From NCBI GenBank assembly GCA_037443785.1, contig JBBINR010000004.1, positions 1-64,000 of the forward strand: a DNA stretch of 64,000 bases, given 5' to 3'. Positions 26,312 to 35,428 of this stretch are shown piece after piece. The notes beneath the pieces were generated by a model. It was not told the DNA's origin, did not search any database, and saw nothing but the letters and a program-made list of their open reading frames with translations. The first letter of the stretch is position 1. Each line of letters starts with the position of its first letter. The stretch comes from JAQUOA01 sp037443785. GTDB taxonomy: Bacteria > Bacteroidota > Ignavibacteria > UBA10030 > UBA8401. A program made the position numbers and the translations under genes.

Positions 26312-28125
26312 TAAAACTCGTTTATGATTCCTACATGAATTTTGCCGTTACTAAAATTATCACCTTTACCAATGGCGTAGCTGACACTCATAATTCCTAA
26401 ACCCGTTTCTACCCGTGCTCCAACGCCATAGCCGTAAAGATTATTTTCTTGAAATGTAATACCTCGAAGCACATCTCTGGATCGTGAAAAATATCCCGCA
26501 TCAAAGAAAGCAAAAAACGATGATACTCTTCCTGTTAGCAAGCGATATTCGAGATTCATCCACACCAGACGCGACGCAAAAAACTGATTCTCGCGATATC
26601 CTCTCACTGAATTTGTTCCGCCAAATGAGAAGAGATCGCTTATTTCCAATTGTGATGAGGTCGTTTGTTTTCCATGAATTGCCGCCGTCAAAACCTGACG
26701 GATGAATGTTGTCAGATACACTTCTGCATCCAAAGAATATTTCTGAATGGAAAATGTTTTTGTATCTGCAAGATACAAATATTTTTGCGGACCTGTTATT
26801 GTTTTGCTTCCCTGAGCAAATGCTGTTGAGTACCGAACACCCGATCGCGGACTATACAGATTATCTCGTGTGTCATAGTGAATTTCACCGCCAAACAATA
26901 ACGTTTTGCTCTCAAATACCGAAAATTGTTGAAGATCTGCAGAGGGATAAACATTCTCCGTCGAAAAATTCCCGGCTAATGATAATTCTTCCGTTACGGC
27001 GTATTCCATCCGAAAATCAATTTTTGTCTTTACATACGACGAATCTTGCTTCCGCTGAAAAAAAGAAATTCCTGCATTTAGGGGAACATCGAACAGCCAG
27101 GGCTCTTGATAGTGCAATTGAAATTCCTGTGTGGTTTCATTTTCTCTCATCCACTGCACCGTCGCACGACGGCCAGTCCCAAATAAATTCCTCATTGAAA
27201 TATAGATATTGCCGGTAAAATATCCTGAGCTATTCGCGACAGCTGCCGGTACATATCCTACAATACCATCGAATGTATTTGTCCCGCCCTCTCTTACATT
27301 AATTAAAATTCCGCCCTGCATAGAATCCGAAATTTGTTTTGAAAGTACGTACAATTGAGGATCGGAAACCGATGAAAATAATTGGCTCCGTTCAAGCCGC
27401 CGTTTGATCCGATCCAATTTTTCTTGATGAAACAATTCGCCGTGTTCCAGCCGTGCTTCGCGCGCAACGACCTGCGTTCGTGTTGATGAATTTCCTTGCA
27501 CCTGAATTTCATCAAGGTACAGTTTTGGCCCTTCTTCGATCACGAGCTGCACGATCAAGCGTGAACTATCAGTTGAGTCCATAGAAATTTTTTCACTGCT
27601 GATTTTCGTAAAAGGGAATCCGTTATTTGAATAAAAGGTCAAAAGCGTTTGGACATCTGACTCTAATTGAGAAGTATGAAGCGGAACACCCAAACGGATG
27701 GTCATCAAAGACAATAATTGTGCTGAAGAAACAAAAGCATTCCCGTGCAGCACAATATTGGAGACAACAACTTGTTTCCCTTCATAAAGATAAAATGTAA
27801 CAGCGGCAGTCAGAGAATCACCGGAGTAAAATGTCATGTCCGAATCAACGCGAAAAGAATAAAATCCTTCTCCATAATACATCTTCTGAAGAAGAGTCTT
27901 TGTTTGAAGGATATTGTCTGAAGAATAAGTCGAATTTTTCTTAAGCGGGATTTGTTCGAGTAATTCATTCTTTGAAAAATATGAATTGTGAACAAATTCA
28001 ATTGACGAAATTATGCGGCTTTGTTGCGCTGAAATGATTTGGGACAACAAAAAAAGCCATCCCCACAACACCATGAACGGCTTTATATTCAATAAAAAAG
28101 ACACGATACTTTTTCGCAATCCCAT
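26311..28125 (-). CDS. BamA/TamA-like outer-membrane protein with POTRA domains
   Basis: Encodes 604 residues. A signal peptide (to about 32, ending ISAQQS) is followed by about three POTRA-like repeats (about 38-290; for example VSNIVLHGNAFVSSAQLLSL and LDEIQVQGNSSTR) and a C-terminal 16-strand barrel (about 300-604). It includes GGTNSVRGYRENQF, matching the conserved loop 6 VRGY/F motif, and ends in Phe, the BAM recognition signal. It is shorter than BamA, so TamA or an Omp85-type insertase or secretion pore is likelier. Flanked by GWxTD and UbiA genes on the same strand. Confidence 0.87.
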   Translation of the reverse strand: MGLRKSIVSFLLNIKPFMVLWGWLFLLSQIISAQQSRIISSIEFVHNSYFSKNELLEQIPLKKNSTYSSDNILQTKTLLQKMYYGEGFYSFRVDSDMTFYSGDSLTAAVTFYLYEGKQVVVSNIVLHGNAFVSSAQLLSLMTIRLGVPLHTSQLESDVQTLLTFYSNNGFPFTKISSEKISMDSTDSSRLIVQLVIEEGPKLYLDEIQVQGNSSTRTQVVAREARLEHGELFHQEKLDRIKRRLERSQLFSSVSDPQLYVLSKQISDSMQGGILINVREGGTNTFDGIVGYVPAAVANSSGYFTGNIYISMRNLFGTGRRATVQWMRENETTQEFQLHYQEPWLFDVPLNAGISFFQRKQDSSYVKTKIDFRMEYAVTEELSLAGNFSTENVYPSADLQQFSVFESKTLLFGGEIHYDTRDNLYSPRSGVRYSTAFAQGSKTITGPQKYLYLADTKTFSIQKYSLDAEVYLTTFIRQVLTAAIHGKQTTSSQLEISDLFSFGGTNSVRGYRENQFFASRLVWMNLEYRLLTGRVSSFFAFFDAGYFSRSRDVLRGITFQENNLYGYGVGARVETGLGIMSVSYAIGKGDNFSNGKIHVGIINEF

Positions 28126-28141
28126 TATTTCATGGGAAAAA

Positions 28142-29428
28142 TTAATATTTCAACCGCTGTAACAGATCCCAGATCGGGGTTAATAATCGATAATCGCCAA
28201 AACCGGTTTCGTCCACAAAAACAATTTGTCGATTAAAATCATAGTATGCCCATACTTCGTACGGTTTCGAATCAATATCAAACGGATGACGTTCAACACT
28301 GTTTGGTGATCCGAACAAAATAAAAACCATTCCCATATCCGTTTTCCATCCGGGGACGTAATGCGAAAAATGCTCATTGGCATATTCCACTCTGCTGTAA
28401 TACTCTTCCATATTCTCATTACGTTTCGTATCCGGATTCGGATCGCGGCGGCGCCAAAATTCTTCAAACAATCGCCGTCTTTCATCTTCGGTTTTTGCAT
28501 CGACAATTTTATCGTATTCACCTTCTCGAGCAATATATCGAAGCTGCTTGATCGCAAGATCAAGATCGTTCACTGTCACTGGCATTGATCCCCAGCGGAC
28601 GATAAATGCTTTTTGTTTTATCGTCGAAATTTGACCGTCTTTCCTTCCAAGCGATTTTGTTTCGATCGTCACGAGATAAGAACCGGTCGAATATTGTGTG
28701 CTGTCGAATCGTGTAAGGATCTGAGATCGGTGAGTATGCGCCCGATAAGTCTGAAATTTGTTCAGCAGTTGCACCCCTTTATAATCCGTAATAATGTAAT
28801 GCAGTTCGAGTGAATCATTCACCAAAGGGGTATACACTTCAAAAAAAAGATAAAACGCATTATTATTGTCGCCAATATTCCCCGATATATTTGGAACGAT
28901 ATTCCGATGATCACCTTCTATCGTCACTTTATTTACCAGCAGCACATCGCTGACAGTAATTTCCTTTGTGGAATAATTCCCGACAATAACTTTTTTAACA
29001 ACGGTCGATATTTTTTTCGATTCATTGTCCCGTAATTGAACTCGCATCGTATAAATGCCGGGGGCAATTGATGCTGAACGCTGAGTAAGGCTGTATGCTT
29101 TTTGAGAAAGTGTTTGTTCAAAACTCGGGAGACGGACTTCTTCTGACCATACTTTTTCCAGCACAGACGCATTATCTTCCGTCAAAAAATTAAATGTCAC
29201 TTCATATTTCGATCGATACTGGTCGTCAATTTTTACAAACAGAAGTGCTTCATATGGAACTTGCATGTACAAGTCAACGCGGGAATAAAGTGAATCGTCG
29301 GAAGAAAAACTGAGAGCGTCGACATAAAACACAGAAATGTCGTTTGTTTCATGGGAAGAGCGCGATTCGACCTGCGCATGGGCAATACCGAACACAACTA
29401 TCAATAAGAGAATCGCTGTGGTTTTCAT
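28142..29428 (-). CDS. GWxTD-domain secreted protein
   Basis: Encodes 428 residues. A signal peptide (LLLIVVFGIAHAQ) leads to beta-rich domains and a C-terminal GWxTD domain: FEEFWRRRDPNPDTKRNEN, then HYVPGWKTDMGMVFILFGSP with the name-giving GWKTD, and the IWDLLQRLKY end. GWxTD proteins are typical of Bacteroidota, Ignavibacteriota and Acidobacteriota; their function is not established. It lies 16 nt before the BamA-like gene and 11 nt after rimO, suggesting an envelope role. Confidence 0.87.
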   Translation of the reverse strand: MKTTAILLLIVVFGIAHAQVESRSSHETNDISVFYVDALSFSSDDSLYSRVDLYMQVPYEALLFVKIDDQYRSKYEVTFNFLTEDNASVLEKVWSEEVRLPSFEQTLSQKAYSLTQRSASIAPGIYTMRVQLRDNESKKISTVVKKVIVGNYSTKEITVSDVLLVNKVTIEGDHRNIVPNISGNIGDNNNAFYLFFEVYTPLVNDSLELHYIITDYKGVQLLNKFQTYRAHTHRSQILTRFDSTQYSTGSYLVTIETKSLGRKDGQISTIKQKAFIVRWGSMPVTVNDLDLAIKQLRYIAREGEYDKIVDAKTEDERRRLFEEFWRRRDPNPDTKRNENMEEYYSRVEYANEHFSHYVPGWKTDMGMVFILFGSPNSVERHPFDIDSKPYEVWAYYDFNRQIVFVDETGFGDYRLLTPIWDLLQRLKY

Positions 29429-29439
29429 AGAAATTTTTG

Positions 29440-30738
29440 TTAGATCACTTCGCCGTAAAGATCATATTCAGCGGCATCGACAATGGTAACAGGAACAAAG
29501 TCTCCGATAGAAATTTTTCGATCGGGCGATGATATGAGAAATATTTCGTTATCAATTTCCGGAGCATCCCATTCACTTCGTCCAATATAATGTTCCCCCT
29601 CTTTTCTTTCAACCACCGCTTTAGTTTTTAGATCAATTCGGGATTCGTTTTTTTCCAAAGAGATTTCACGCTGAATATCCATGATGAATTCTTTACGCCG
29701 CTCTTTTTCTTCTGCCGGAATCGGATCACCCAAACCGTACGCCGCTGTATCATCTTCTTGAGAATACGTAAAAACTCCGAGCCTGTCAAATTTTACATCT
29801 TTCACAAACCGAACGAGTTCTTCAAAATCGCTTTCAGTTTCATTCGGGTATCCGACAATGAGTGTTGTTCGAAGCGCGATATTTGGAACTGTTGATCGGA
29901 TCGTCGAAATCAATTGTTCTGTCGTTCTTCTTGTGATGCCGCGTCTCATCGACTTAAGCACATTGTCTGCCGCGTGTTGAATAGGCATATCAATGTAACG
30001 ACAGATTTTGGGATTGTCAGTAAACGATTGTAAAATATCGAGGGGAAATTTCGCCGGATATGCATACATGAGTCGAATCCATTCCAGTTCTTTTATCGAT
30101 GCAAGCGAAGTAAGTAGCGACGCAAGTTTTCGATCACCGTACAAATCCAAACCATAATATGTCGTATCCTGTCCGATGATGATTAATTCTTTTACCCCTT
30201 TATGGACTAACCGCATCACCTCATCCATGATCTGTTCGACCGGTTTCGATTTATGCTTTCCACGCATTAAAGGAATAGCGCAAAACGAACATGGATTATC
30301 GCATCCCTCAGAAATTTTTATATAGGCAAAATGATGGGGAGTTGAGATTGCCCGCTCGCCAACTAAATCATATTTATATTCCGCTCCGAGTGACTTAAGG
30401 ATATTTGGAAGTTCGTTTGAGCCAAAGAATTTATCAATCTCAGGAATTTCTTTCTGTAAATCTTTCTTATACCGTTCAACAAGACATCCCATCACAAATA
30501 CCTTGCTGAGCTTCCCCTTATTTTTTCTTTCCACTGTTTCAAGAATTGTATCAACAGATTGCTTCTTTGCCGCATCGATAAACCCGCAGGTATTGATGAT
30601 GGCAATGTCTGCATCATCCACTTTTTCAGTCAATTCAAAATCATTCGTAAGCAGTTGTGAATACAGCGCTTCAGAATCAACCGTGTTTTTCGCGCAGCCG
30701 AGTGTGATAATATTTATTTTTTCGGAATGAGTTTTCAT
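29440..30738 (-). CDS. rimO: Ribosomal protein S12 methylthiotransferase RimO
   Basis: Encodes 432 residues. The methylthiotransferase N-terminal domain holds C15, C51 and C85 (GCAKNTVDSE opening, NTCGFID), the radical-SAM domain holds C146-x3-C150-x2-C153 (GCDNPCSFC), and a TRAM domain closes the chain. It adds a methylthio group to an Asp of ribosomal protein S12. The opening ITLGCAKNTVDSE and the GCDNPCSFCAIP form favour RimO over the tRNA enzyme MiaB. It starts directly after cdsA (1-nt spacing). Confidence 0.93.
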   Translation of the reverse strand: MKTHSEKINIITLGCAKNTVDSEALYSQLLTNDFELTEKVDDADIAIINTCGFIDAAKKQSVDTILETVERKNKGKLSKVFVMGCLVERYKKDLQKEIPEIDKFFGSNELPNILKSLGAEYKYDLVGERAISTPHHFAYIKISEGCDNPCSFCAIPLMRGKHKSKPVEQIMDEVMRLVHKGVKELIIIGQDTTYYGLDLYGDRKLASLLTSLASIKELEWIRLMYAYPAKFPLDILQSFTDNPKICRYIDMPIQHAADNVLKSMRRGITRRTTEQLISTIRSTVPNIALRTTLIVGYPNETESDFEELVRFVKDVKFDRLGVFTYSQEDDTAAYGLGDPIPAEEKERRKEFIMDIQREISLEKNESRIDLKTKAVVERKEGEHYIGRSEWDAPEIDNEIFLISSPDRKISIGDFVPVTIVDAAEYDLYGEVI

Positions 30739-31698
30739 TTACGAGAGTACCACAAAATCTATATAAAGATATAAAATCGGCGAAACAAAGATCAGGCTGT
30801 CAAAACGGTCGAGCACTCCGCCATGCCCCGGAATTAAACTGGAAGAATCTTTTACGCCAGCATCTCTTTTAAAAAGAGATTCGATTAAATCGCCAATCTG
30901 TCCAAACACTCCGATAATAATTCCAATGATGATTGCTTGATGAAGCTGCAAATACGGAAGAAAATATTTTTGCATCACAATCATTGTCGCAACAGCTCCG
31001 GTAAATCCCCATATCGCTCCTTCCCACGATTTATTCGGGCTGACGCGCGGAAATAATTTATGCTTTCCCATCGAAAGCCCACCGAAGTATGCCGCTGTAT
31101 CGCACATCCATATGGAGGCAAGAATTGCAATAATCGTCACTCCGCCCCAATGATATGTTGTTTGATAGATCACATCATCCACAAATGACGTTTGTCCGAT
31201 ATATTGGATTGCCATATAATATGGGAATTCCGCGCCAAACAATTCCCGAATACCGACAAGTGAAGCGAAAAATATTCCGATGTATAGAACGCCAAAAATC
31301 GTGTAGCCGGCATTGATGAATATCGATCCGGCATTTCGGAACAATTCGACACTTAAGATAACAACGAGCGAGAGAAAAAAGATCGTGAGGAATAGTTGCA
31401 GTTTCGTCAACAGTGAGATTCCGCCTGAATGAATAAACATCGGCAAAATAAAATTTTGAATTTTTTCATGGAAGAATGCAAGATTCAACAATACGATGAT
31501 AATCATCCCAATCGGTATTTGTGGATTTGCCCCCTTCGCTTTTGCCAAACGATAAAACTCATGCAAACTTAACAATGAAATCGCTTCAACAAATAAGAGA
31601 AAAAACAATCCGCCGTAATAGCTTGCCGCAAGAATAAGTGGAATTGCAACAAGTGCGACAATAACGCGCGGTGCCAGATTTGAAAATTTACTTGCCAT
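30739..31698 (-). CDS. cdsA: Phosphatidate cytidylyltransferase
   Basis: Encodes 319 residues with about eight membrane helices. The CdsA signature lies at the C-terminus: FPRVSPNKSWEGAIWGF, GQIGDLIESLFKRDAGVKDS, LIPGHGGVLDRFDSL. It makes CDP-diacylglycerol from CTP and phosphatidate, the branch point for membrane phospholipids. The ATG lies 11 nt inside the end of the preceding zinc-ribbon gene. Confidence 0.95.
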   Translation of the reverse strand: MASKFSNLAPRVIVALVAIPLILAASYYGGLFFLLFVEAISLLSLHEFYRLAKAKGANPQIPIGMIIIVLLNLAFFHEKIQNFILPMFIHSGGISLLTKLQLFLTIFFLSLVVILSVELFRNAGSIFINAGYTIFGVLYIGIFFASLVGIRELFGAEFPYYMAIQYIGQTSFVDDVIYQTTYHWGGVTIIAILASIWMCDTAAYFGGLSMGKHKLFPRVSPNKSWEGAIWGFTGAVATMIVMQKYFLPYLQLHQAIIIGIIIGVFGQIGDLIESLFKRDAGVKDSSSLIPGHGGVLDRFDSLIFVSPILYLYIDFVVLS

Positions 31699-32062
31699 AG
31701 GTAGATAATGATGTAAAGTCGAGAAGGTCCAGTTTTTTTAATAGCTCCATTGCTTTTTCTGTTTGACCTTTTTTAATAAACATTTTCAGTGGGACTGATG
31801 AATTATATTTTTTTGAATCGAACCAAAGCGGTTCAATACCGTTCGCATGAAGGTTTCTTACAAGAAGTTCCATTTCAAAAATTGTTGATGACGTAAGCAG
31901 TTCGTCGAATGCTGCATCCATTGTCGCATGTGAGAGATCATTGCAGAATATTTTTCCATCACCTGTTACAGCGCAGTCGTCACAAACAGGTTTTCCGCAA
32001 ATTTCACAGACTCCAACCGCGAGCAGTTCAGGATGATTATCACAAAAGAATTGTTCTCTCAT
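31688..32062 (-). CDS. N-terminal B-box-like zinc domain with a DUF2007-type C-terminal domain
   Basis: Encodes 124 residues. The first 45 or so carry FCDNHPELLAVGVCEICGKPVCDDCAV...FCNDLSH, a pattern of Cys and His like a B-box zinc finger (C-x2-H, C-x2-C, C-x2-C, C, H). Residues of about 55-118 resemble the DUF2007 signal-transducing fold (ELLVRNLHANGIEPLWF, PLKMFIKKGQTEKAMELL). The function of this architecture is unknown. It overlaps the CPBP protease gene by 4 nt upstream and cdsA by 11 nt downstream. Confidence 0.7.
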   Translation of the reverse strand: MREQFFCDNHPELLAVGVCEICGKPVCDDCAVTGDGKIFCNDLSHATMDAAFDELLTSSTIFEMELLVRNLHANGIEPLWFDSKKYNSSVPLKMFIKKGQTEKAMELLKKLDLLDFTSLSTYGK

Positions 32063-33003
32063 ACAATACTCTCTGAAAATTTTTTTTGATTCTTTTCGAT
32101 AATCAGCGATTCGGTCGATCGCACATACATCATTATTGTAACAATAAAGATAATCGTGAAAAGCATCATCGATCCGAACACAAGTGAAGCGGAACTGTCA
32201 TTCGTGAGGATTGAGGGCATATCCGATTCGTCGTATCCGAGATAATATGTACCAATGACTGAAAGTGCGTTATTAATAAAATGCGCGGCCATCGGTAAAA
32301 GAATCGATTGAGAGCGATGCCGTAGGAAACTAAAATATATTCCCAACCCAACCAAGGGAACGGCCAGAAATGGATTGAAATGATACAATCCGAAAATAAC
32401 GCCGGTAATGATAAATCCTTTGACCGTATTTGTCGCCAGCGAAAGATTCTTTTGAACCAAGCCGCGAAAAAGAATTTCTTCACAAATCGCCGGCGTTAAA
32501 GCTGCAACGACGACAACAAAAATCATTTCAGGAACAGAATGAGCCATAACAAGAATTTTATATGTTTCCTCGATCATGATTTTTATTTTTTCAATGAACG
32601 GCTTGAGATTCTCCGGGAGCGGAATCATGTCCTGAAAATATACATACCCTTCAGCAATCTGAAGAAGCGCCACCATTCCGACAGCCGCCAGAATGAATTC
32701 TTTTGCCGACGGAATTCTCCATGAAATAATCTCATGAATTTTTCCATGCTGACGTTTCATAAGCCATACCGTGGGGAAAAGCAAGAAGATAAATTGTGCT
32801 GCCATCAATGCAATTCGGGCAGCATTGACATTGCGAAGTGTAAAGTCACCGCCGACCACAAGCAGCGACAGTCCTCCGCCGATAAATTGATACAACACAA
32901 ATATGATCAACAACGCCACAGCAGCAAATTGCCCGGGCGAATATCGCACCCCGTCCGGATGTTGTTTCATTGGGGGAATAATTTGTTCGGCTGTATCGTT
33001 CAT
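32059..33003 (-). CDS. CPBP-family intramembrane metalloprotease
   Basis: Encodes 314 residues with about eight membrane helices. The CPBP (Abi, Rce1-like) motifs are in order: EEILFRGLVQ, then FGLYHFNPFLAVPLVGLGIY, then AAHFINNALSV, the Glu and His residues building the metal site in the membrane. Substrate unknown; prenyl-protein processing and peptide processing are known roles in relatives. Coupled by ATGA overlaps to both neighbours. Confidence 0.87.
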   Translation of the reverse strand: MNDTAEQIIPPMKQHPDGVRYSPGQFAAVALLIIFVLYQFIGGGLSLLVVGGDFTLRNVNAARIALMAAQFIFLLFPTVWLMKRQHGKIHEIISWRIPSAKEFILAAVGMVALLQIAEGYVYFQDMIPLPENLKPFIEKIKIMIEETYKILVMAHSVPEMIFVVVVAALTPAICEEILFRGLVQKNLSLATNTVKGFIITGVIFGLYHFNPFLAVPLVGLGIYFSFLRHRSQSILLPMAAHFINNALSVIGTYYLGYDESDMPSILTNDSSASLVFGSMMLFTIIFIVTIMMYVRSTESLIIEKNQKKFSESIV

Positions 33004-33761
33004 TTCACTTTTGATTTTAATTCACCTTTCAATCCTTGATATTCTCGCAGTTCTGCGTCGATGGATCCAATAATTACTTTTGAGCTTACCTTGACAGGAA
33101 TTTTCAGTCCATCATCCGAAAGCCAGATCAAAATTCTTCCTTCACTTTTAAACAATCCTCCTTCTTTCACAAGCGGCTCGACGATAATACAATTGAATGT
33201 TCCTGCATCGACAGTAACTTTTTGTTTTCCGATGTATTTCACGTCAAGAGGATTCGTCTTTCCATGAAAAAAATTCTGGAGATTGACACGCTGGCCGGGT
33301 TTAAAATTGGTGTAATCAATTGCCCTCGCATAATAAAATGCCGACATAATATCGTGGACAAACGGAGGAATTGGAAAGCTCTCCTCTCCGGTTCTTGCAA
33401 TATGATTTTTCTGATCGAAGATCGCTGTATAATCACGCGAATATTTTCCTTCCTTGATATGCTGCTCAAACCGCCAGGGGAAGATACCACCGGTATCAAG
33501 ATATGTTTCGTAGCGATCTCGAACTTCAAAGAAAAAATCAAACGTTGGCGTGGAGCGGACAGTGAATTCAACTTTCATTGTCGCTGCTCCGAGCACTGTG
33601 TCCAATTTCGGAATTGACATTTCCGCTTTTCCCGCAGTGATAAACCCATAATTGACATCAAAAAAAAGCCGTTCACCCACGTCAAATGGTTTTGAGGAAT
33701 TAATTTTTTGCGCGCTCAAAAATTGAAATACTGCTAGTAAAACGACGAATGATGTTTTCAT
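33000..33761 (-). CDS. DUF3108-domain exported protein
   Basis: Encodes 253 residues from the ATG at 33761, giving a clean signal peptide (TSFVVLLAVFQFLSAQ); codons further upstream look non-coding. The body is beta-rich, with FDVGERLFFDVNYGFITAGKA at the start and RYETYLDTGGIFPWRFEQHI later, matching DUF3108 proteins. These periplasmic proteins have no agreed function. Ends overlapping the CPBP gene (ATGA), and follows the GT9 gene by 10 nt. Confidence 0.82.
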   Translation of the reverse strand: MKTSFVVLLAVFQFLSAQKINSSKPFDVGERLFFDVNYGFITAGKAEMSIPKLDTVLGAATMKVEFTVRSTPTFDFFFEVRDRYETYLDTGGIFPWRFEQHIKEGKYSRDYTAIFDQKNHIARTGEESFPIPPFVHDIMSAFYYARAIDYTNFKPGQRVNLQNFFHGKTNPLDVKYIGKQKVTVDAGTFNCIIVEPLVKEGGLFKSEGRILIWLSDDGLKIPVKVSSKVIIGSIDAELREYQGLKGELKSKVK

Positions 33762-33771
33762 AATTTCAATC

Positions 33772-34803
33772 TTACAGATTCCGCCGCAATTTTTTAACGG
33801 CCTCAACAACATCTTCAACCTTTATTTGATCCATGCAAACATTCGACTGGCACTTTCCGCCCTTACAAAGTTCACATGTTTTATTGTCTGCTGTAAACAC
33901 AACTTTCCTCTTCGTAAACGGCCCCCAGCGAACGGGGCTGCATTGGATGATTGGCGGATAGAACGCAATTACCGAAGTTCCGACCATTGAAGCAATATGA
34001 AGCGGGCCTGTTGAGTTTGATATAAAAACTGTTGCCCGTTTAAATACCGCACCGAGCTCTTCAAGTGAAAACTTGCCGACATAATTAACCGGCTTAAGAT
34101 TCATTGCATGCTCAACTTCTGACACTAATGCCTTTTCACTTTCACTACCGGTGAGAACAACCTTTAGATGGTGGTTTGAAAGTAGTTCATCACCAAGTTT
34201 TGCAAATTTTTTTAATGGCCAATCACGAGCAGAACCACCGCTCCCCACGTGAAGCACAACGAACGGAACATTGAGAAGCTTGTCTTTCGCAAGCTGCGTA
34301 TCAACAATATTTTGACGATCACCGGGTACGGCAAAATCGAAAACTGGAACGGAATGATCAGCGATACCGATTGCGGAAAGAAGATTCAAGTTATATTCTA
34401 CTTCGTGTTTCTTCGCATCCTTCCGGTGCTCGTAGATTTTCTTGTTCAAGAAGAATGAATACCAGCGATATCCAGTCCCAACACGTATTGGAATTCCAGC
34501 AAGAAAAATCATTAATGCAAGATTGAATCGAGGGTACGGAAGAATTGCCAGGTCAAATTTTTTTGTTTTCAATCTCGCAATATTCTTCCACAGCGATTCA
34601 TGGTTATGCTGATTCCATAACATCACATTGTCTACACATGGATGACGCTCAACCAAACCCTTCGTATAAGGACGCACTAAAACGGTAATTGAAGCATTGG
34701 GAAAATTCTTTTTTAAAACAGGAAGCATTGGGAGAGAAAGGACGACATCGCCGATTCGGTCCGTTCTAATGAAAAGAATATTCTTTACGTCAGCGAGATT
34801 CAT
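33772..34803 (-). CDS. Glycosyltransferase family 9 (heptosyltransferase type)
   Basis: Encodes 343 residues. Opening ILFIRTDRIGDVVLSLPML and the later VVLHVGSGGSARDWPLKKF and FISNSTGPLHIASMVGTSVI blocks are typical GT9 donor- and acceptor-site motifs. It should add a sugar, probably heptose from ADP-heptose, to the LPS core on the cytoplasmic face. A C-terminal Cys cluster (CELCKGGKCQSNVC) may bind metal, as in some relatives. The start is fused to the VanX-type stop as TAATG. Confidence 0.88.
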   Translation of the reverse strand: MNLADVKNILFIRTDRIGDVVLSLPMLPVLKKNFPNASITVLVRPYTKGLVERHPCVDNVMLWNQHNHESLWKNIARLKTKKFDLAILPYPRFNLALMIFLAGIPIRVGTGYRWYSFFLNKKIYEHRKDAKKHEVEYNLNLLSAIGIADHSVPVFDFAVPGDRQNIVDTQLAKDKLLNVPFVVLHVGSGGSARDWPLKKFAKLGDELLSNHHLKVVLTGSESEKALVSEVEHAMNLKPVNYVGKFSLEELGAVFKRATVFISNSTGPLHIASMVGTSVIAFYPPIIQCSPVRWGPFTKRKVVFTADNKTCELCKGGKCQSNVCMDQIKVEDVVEAVKKLRRNL

Positions 34804-35426
34804 TACAGCGGTTCATCCAGAATATCGAAACGATTCCATCCTTGAAAATCAAAGTGCCACCATTCAGTATTTAAGGGTAAAAATCCGTGACGCATCATTA
34901 CATTACGCAGTAATTCTCTATTCTCCAAAATTTCTTTGGAAAGATTCATGTACTCTTGCGCGGCTTTTTCCGTAAAATCATCATACGAAGTTGGCATTTC
35001 GATCTCATGACCTAATGAATCGACAATTGTCACATCAACTGCCGCTCCTCTATTGTGTCTTGAACCCTTTCTCGGATCAGCAACAAAATCAGGATTGGGA
35101 ACAACCTTCCATAATTTCCATTGGATGGATAACGGCCGATACGCATCATAAATTTTTAATTTCAAACCATGAGTTTTTAATTCACGATTTACCGAAGCAA
35201 GAGATTCAGCCGCTTCACGGCGTAATTTCGCTTTCGCGACCGGATATAATTTTGTTTTGGTAAAATTATTCTCAGTAGCATAACGAATATCAACAGCAAA
35301 AGTCGAATCAAGCGAAGTAACATCAACAATTTGCCGAGGCGACAATTGCGCATGTCCTGATGAGCTACTGCCTACAAAGCAATAAAGAACGAATGCAAAA
35401 AGATGAAACCCGCTTTGTTTTATCAT
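34803..35426 (-). CDS. D-alanyl-D-alanine dipeptidase, VanX/DdpX type
   Basis: Encodes 207 residues with a signal peptide (FHLFAFVLYCFVGSSSSGHA). The M15D zinc peptidase motifs are complete: YDAYRPLSIQWKLW, SRHNRGAAVDVTI (zinc His and Asp) and EWWHFDFQ (catalytic Glu and zinc His). It would hydrolyse D-Ala-D-Ala in the periplasm, recycling peptidoglycan-derived dipeptide as DdpX does. No vanA or vanH neighbours are seen, so vancomycin resistance is not implied. Confidence 0.88.
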   Translation of the reverse strand: MIKQSGFHLFAFVLYCFVGSSSSGHAQLSPRQIVDVTSLDSTFAVDIRYATENNFTKTKLYPVAKAKLRREAAESLASVNRELKTHGLKLKIYDAYRPLSIQWKLWKVVPNPDFVADPRKGSRHNRGAAVDVTIVDSLGHEIEMPTSYDDFTEKAAQEYMNLSKEILENRELLRNVMMRHGFLPLNTEWWHFDFQGWNRFDILDEPL

Positions 35427-35428
35427 GG

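Noticed and set aside
26484..27218. Two plus-strand open frames opposite the BamA-like gene
   Set aside because: They mirror the strongly supported minus-strand barrel gene, lack ribosome-binding sites and known motifs.
34803..35426. Vancomycin-resistance element
   Set aside because: Only a VanX-type peptidase is present; no vanH, vanA, vanR or vanS-like genes.
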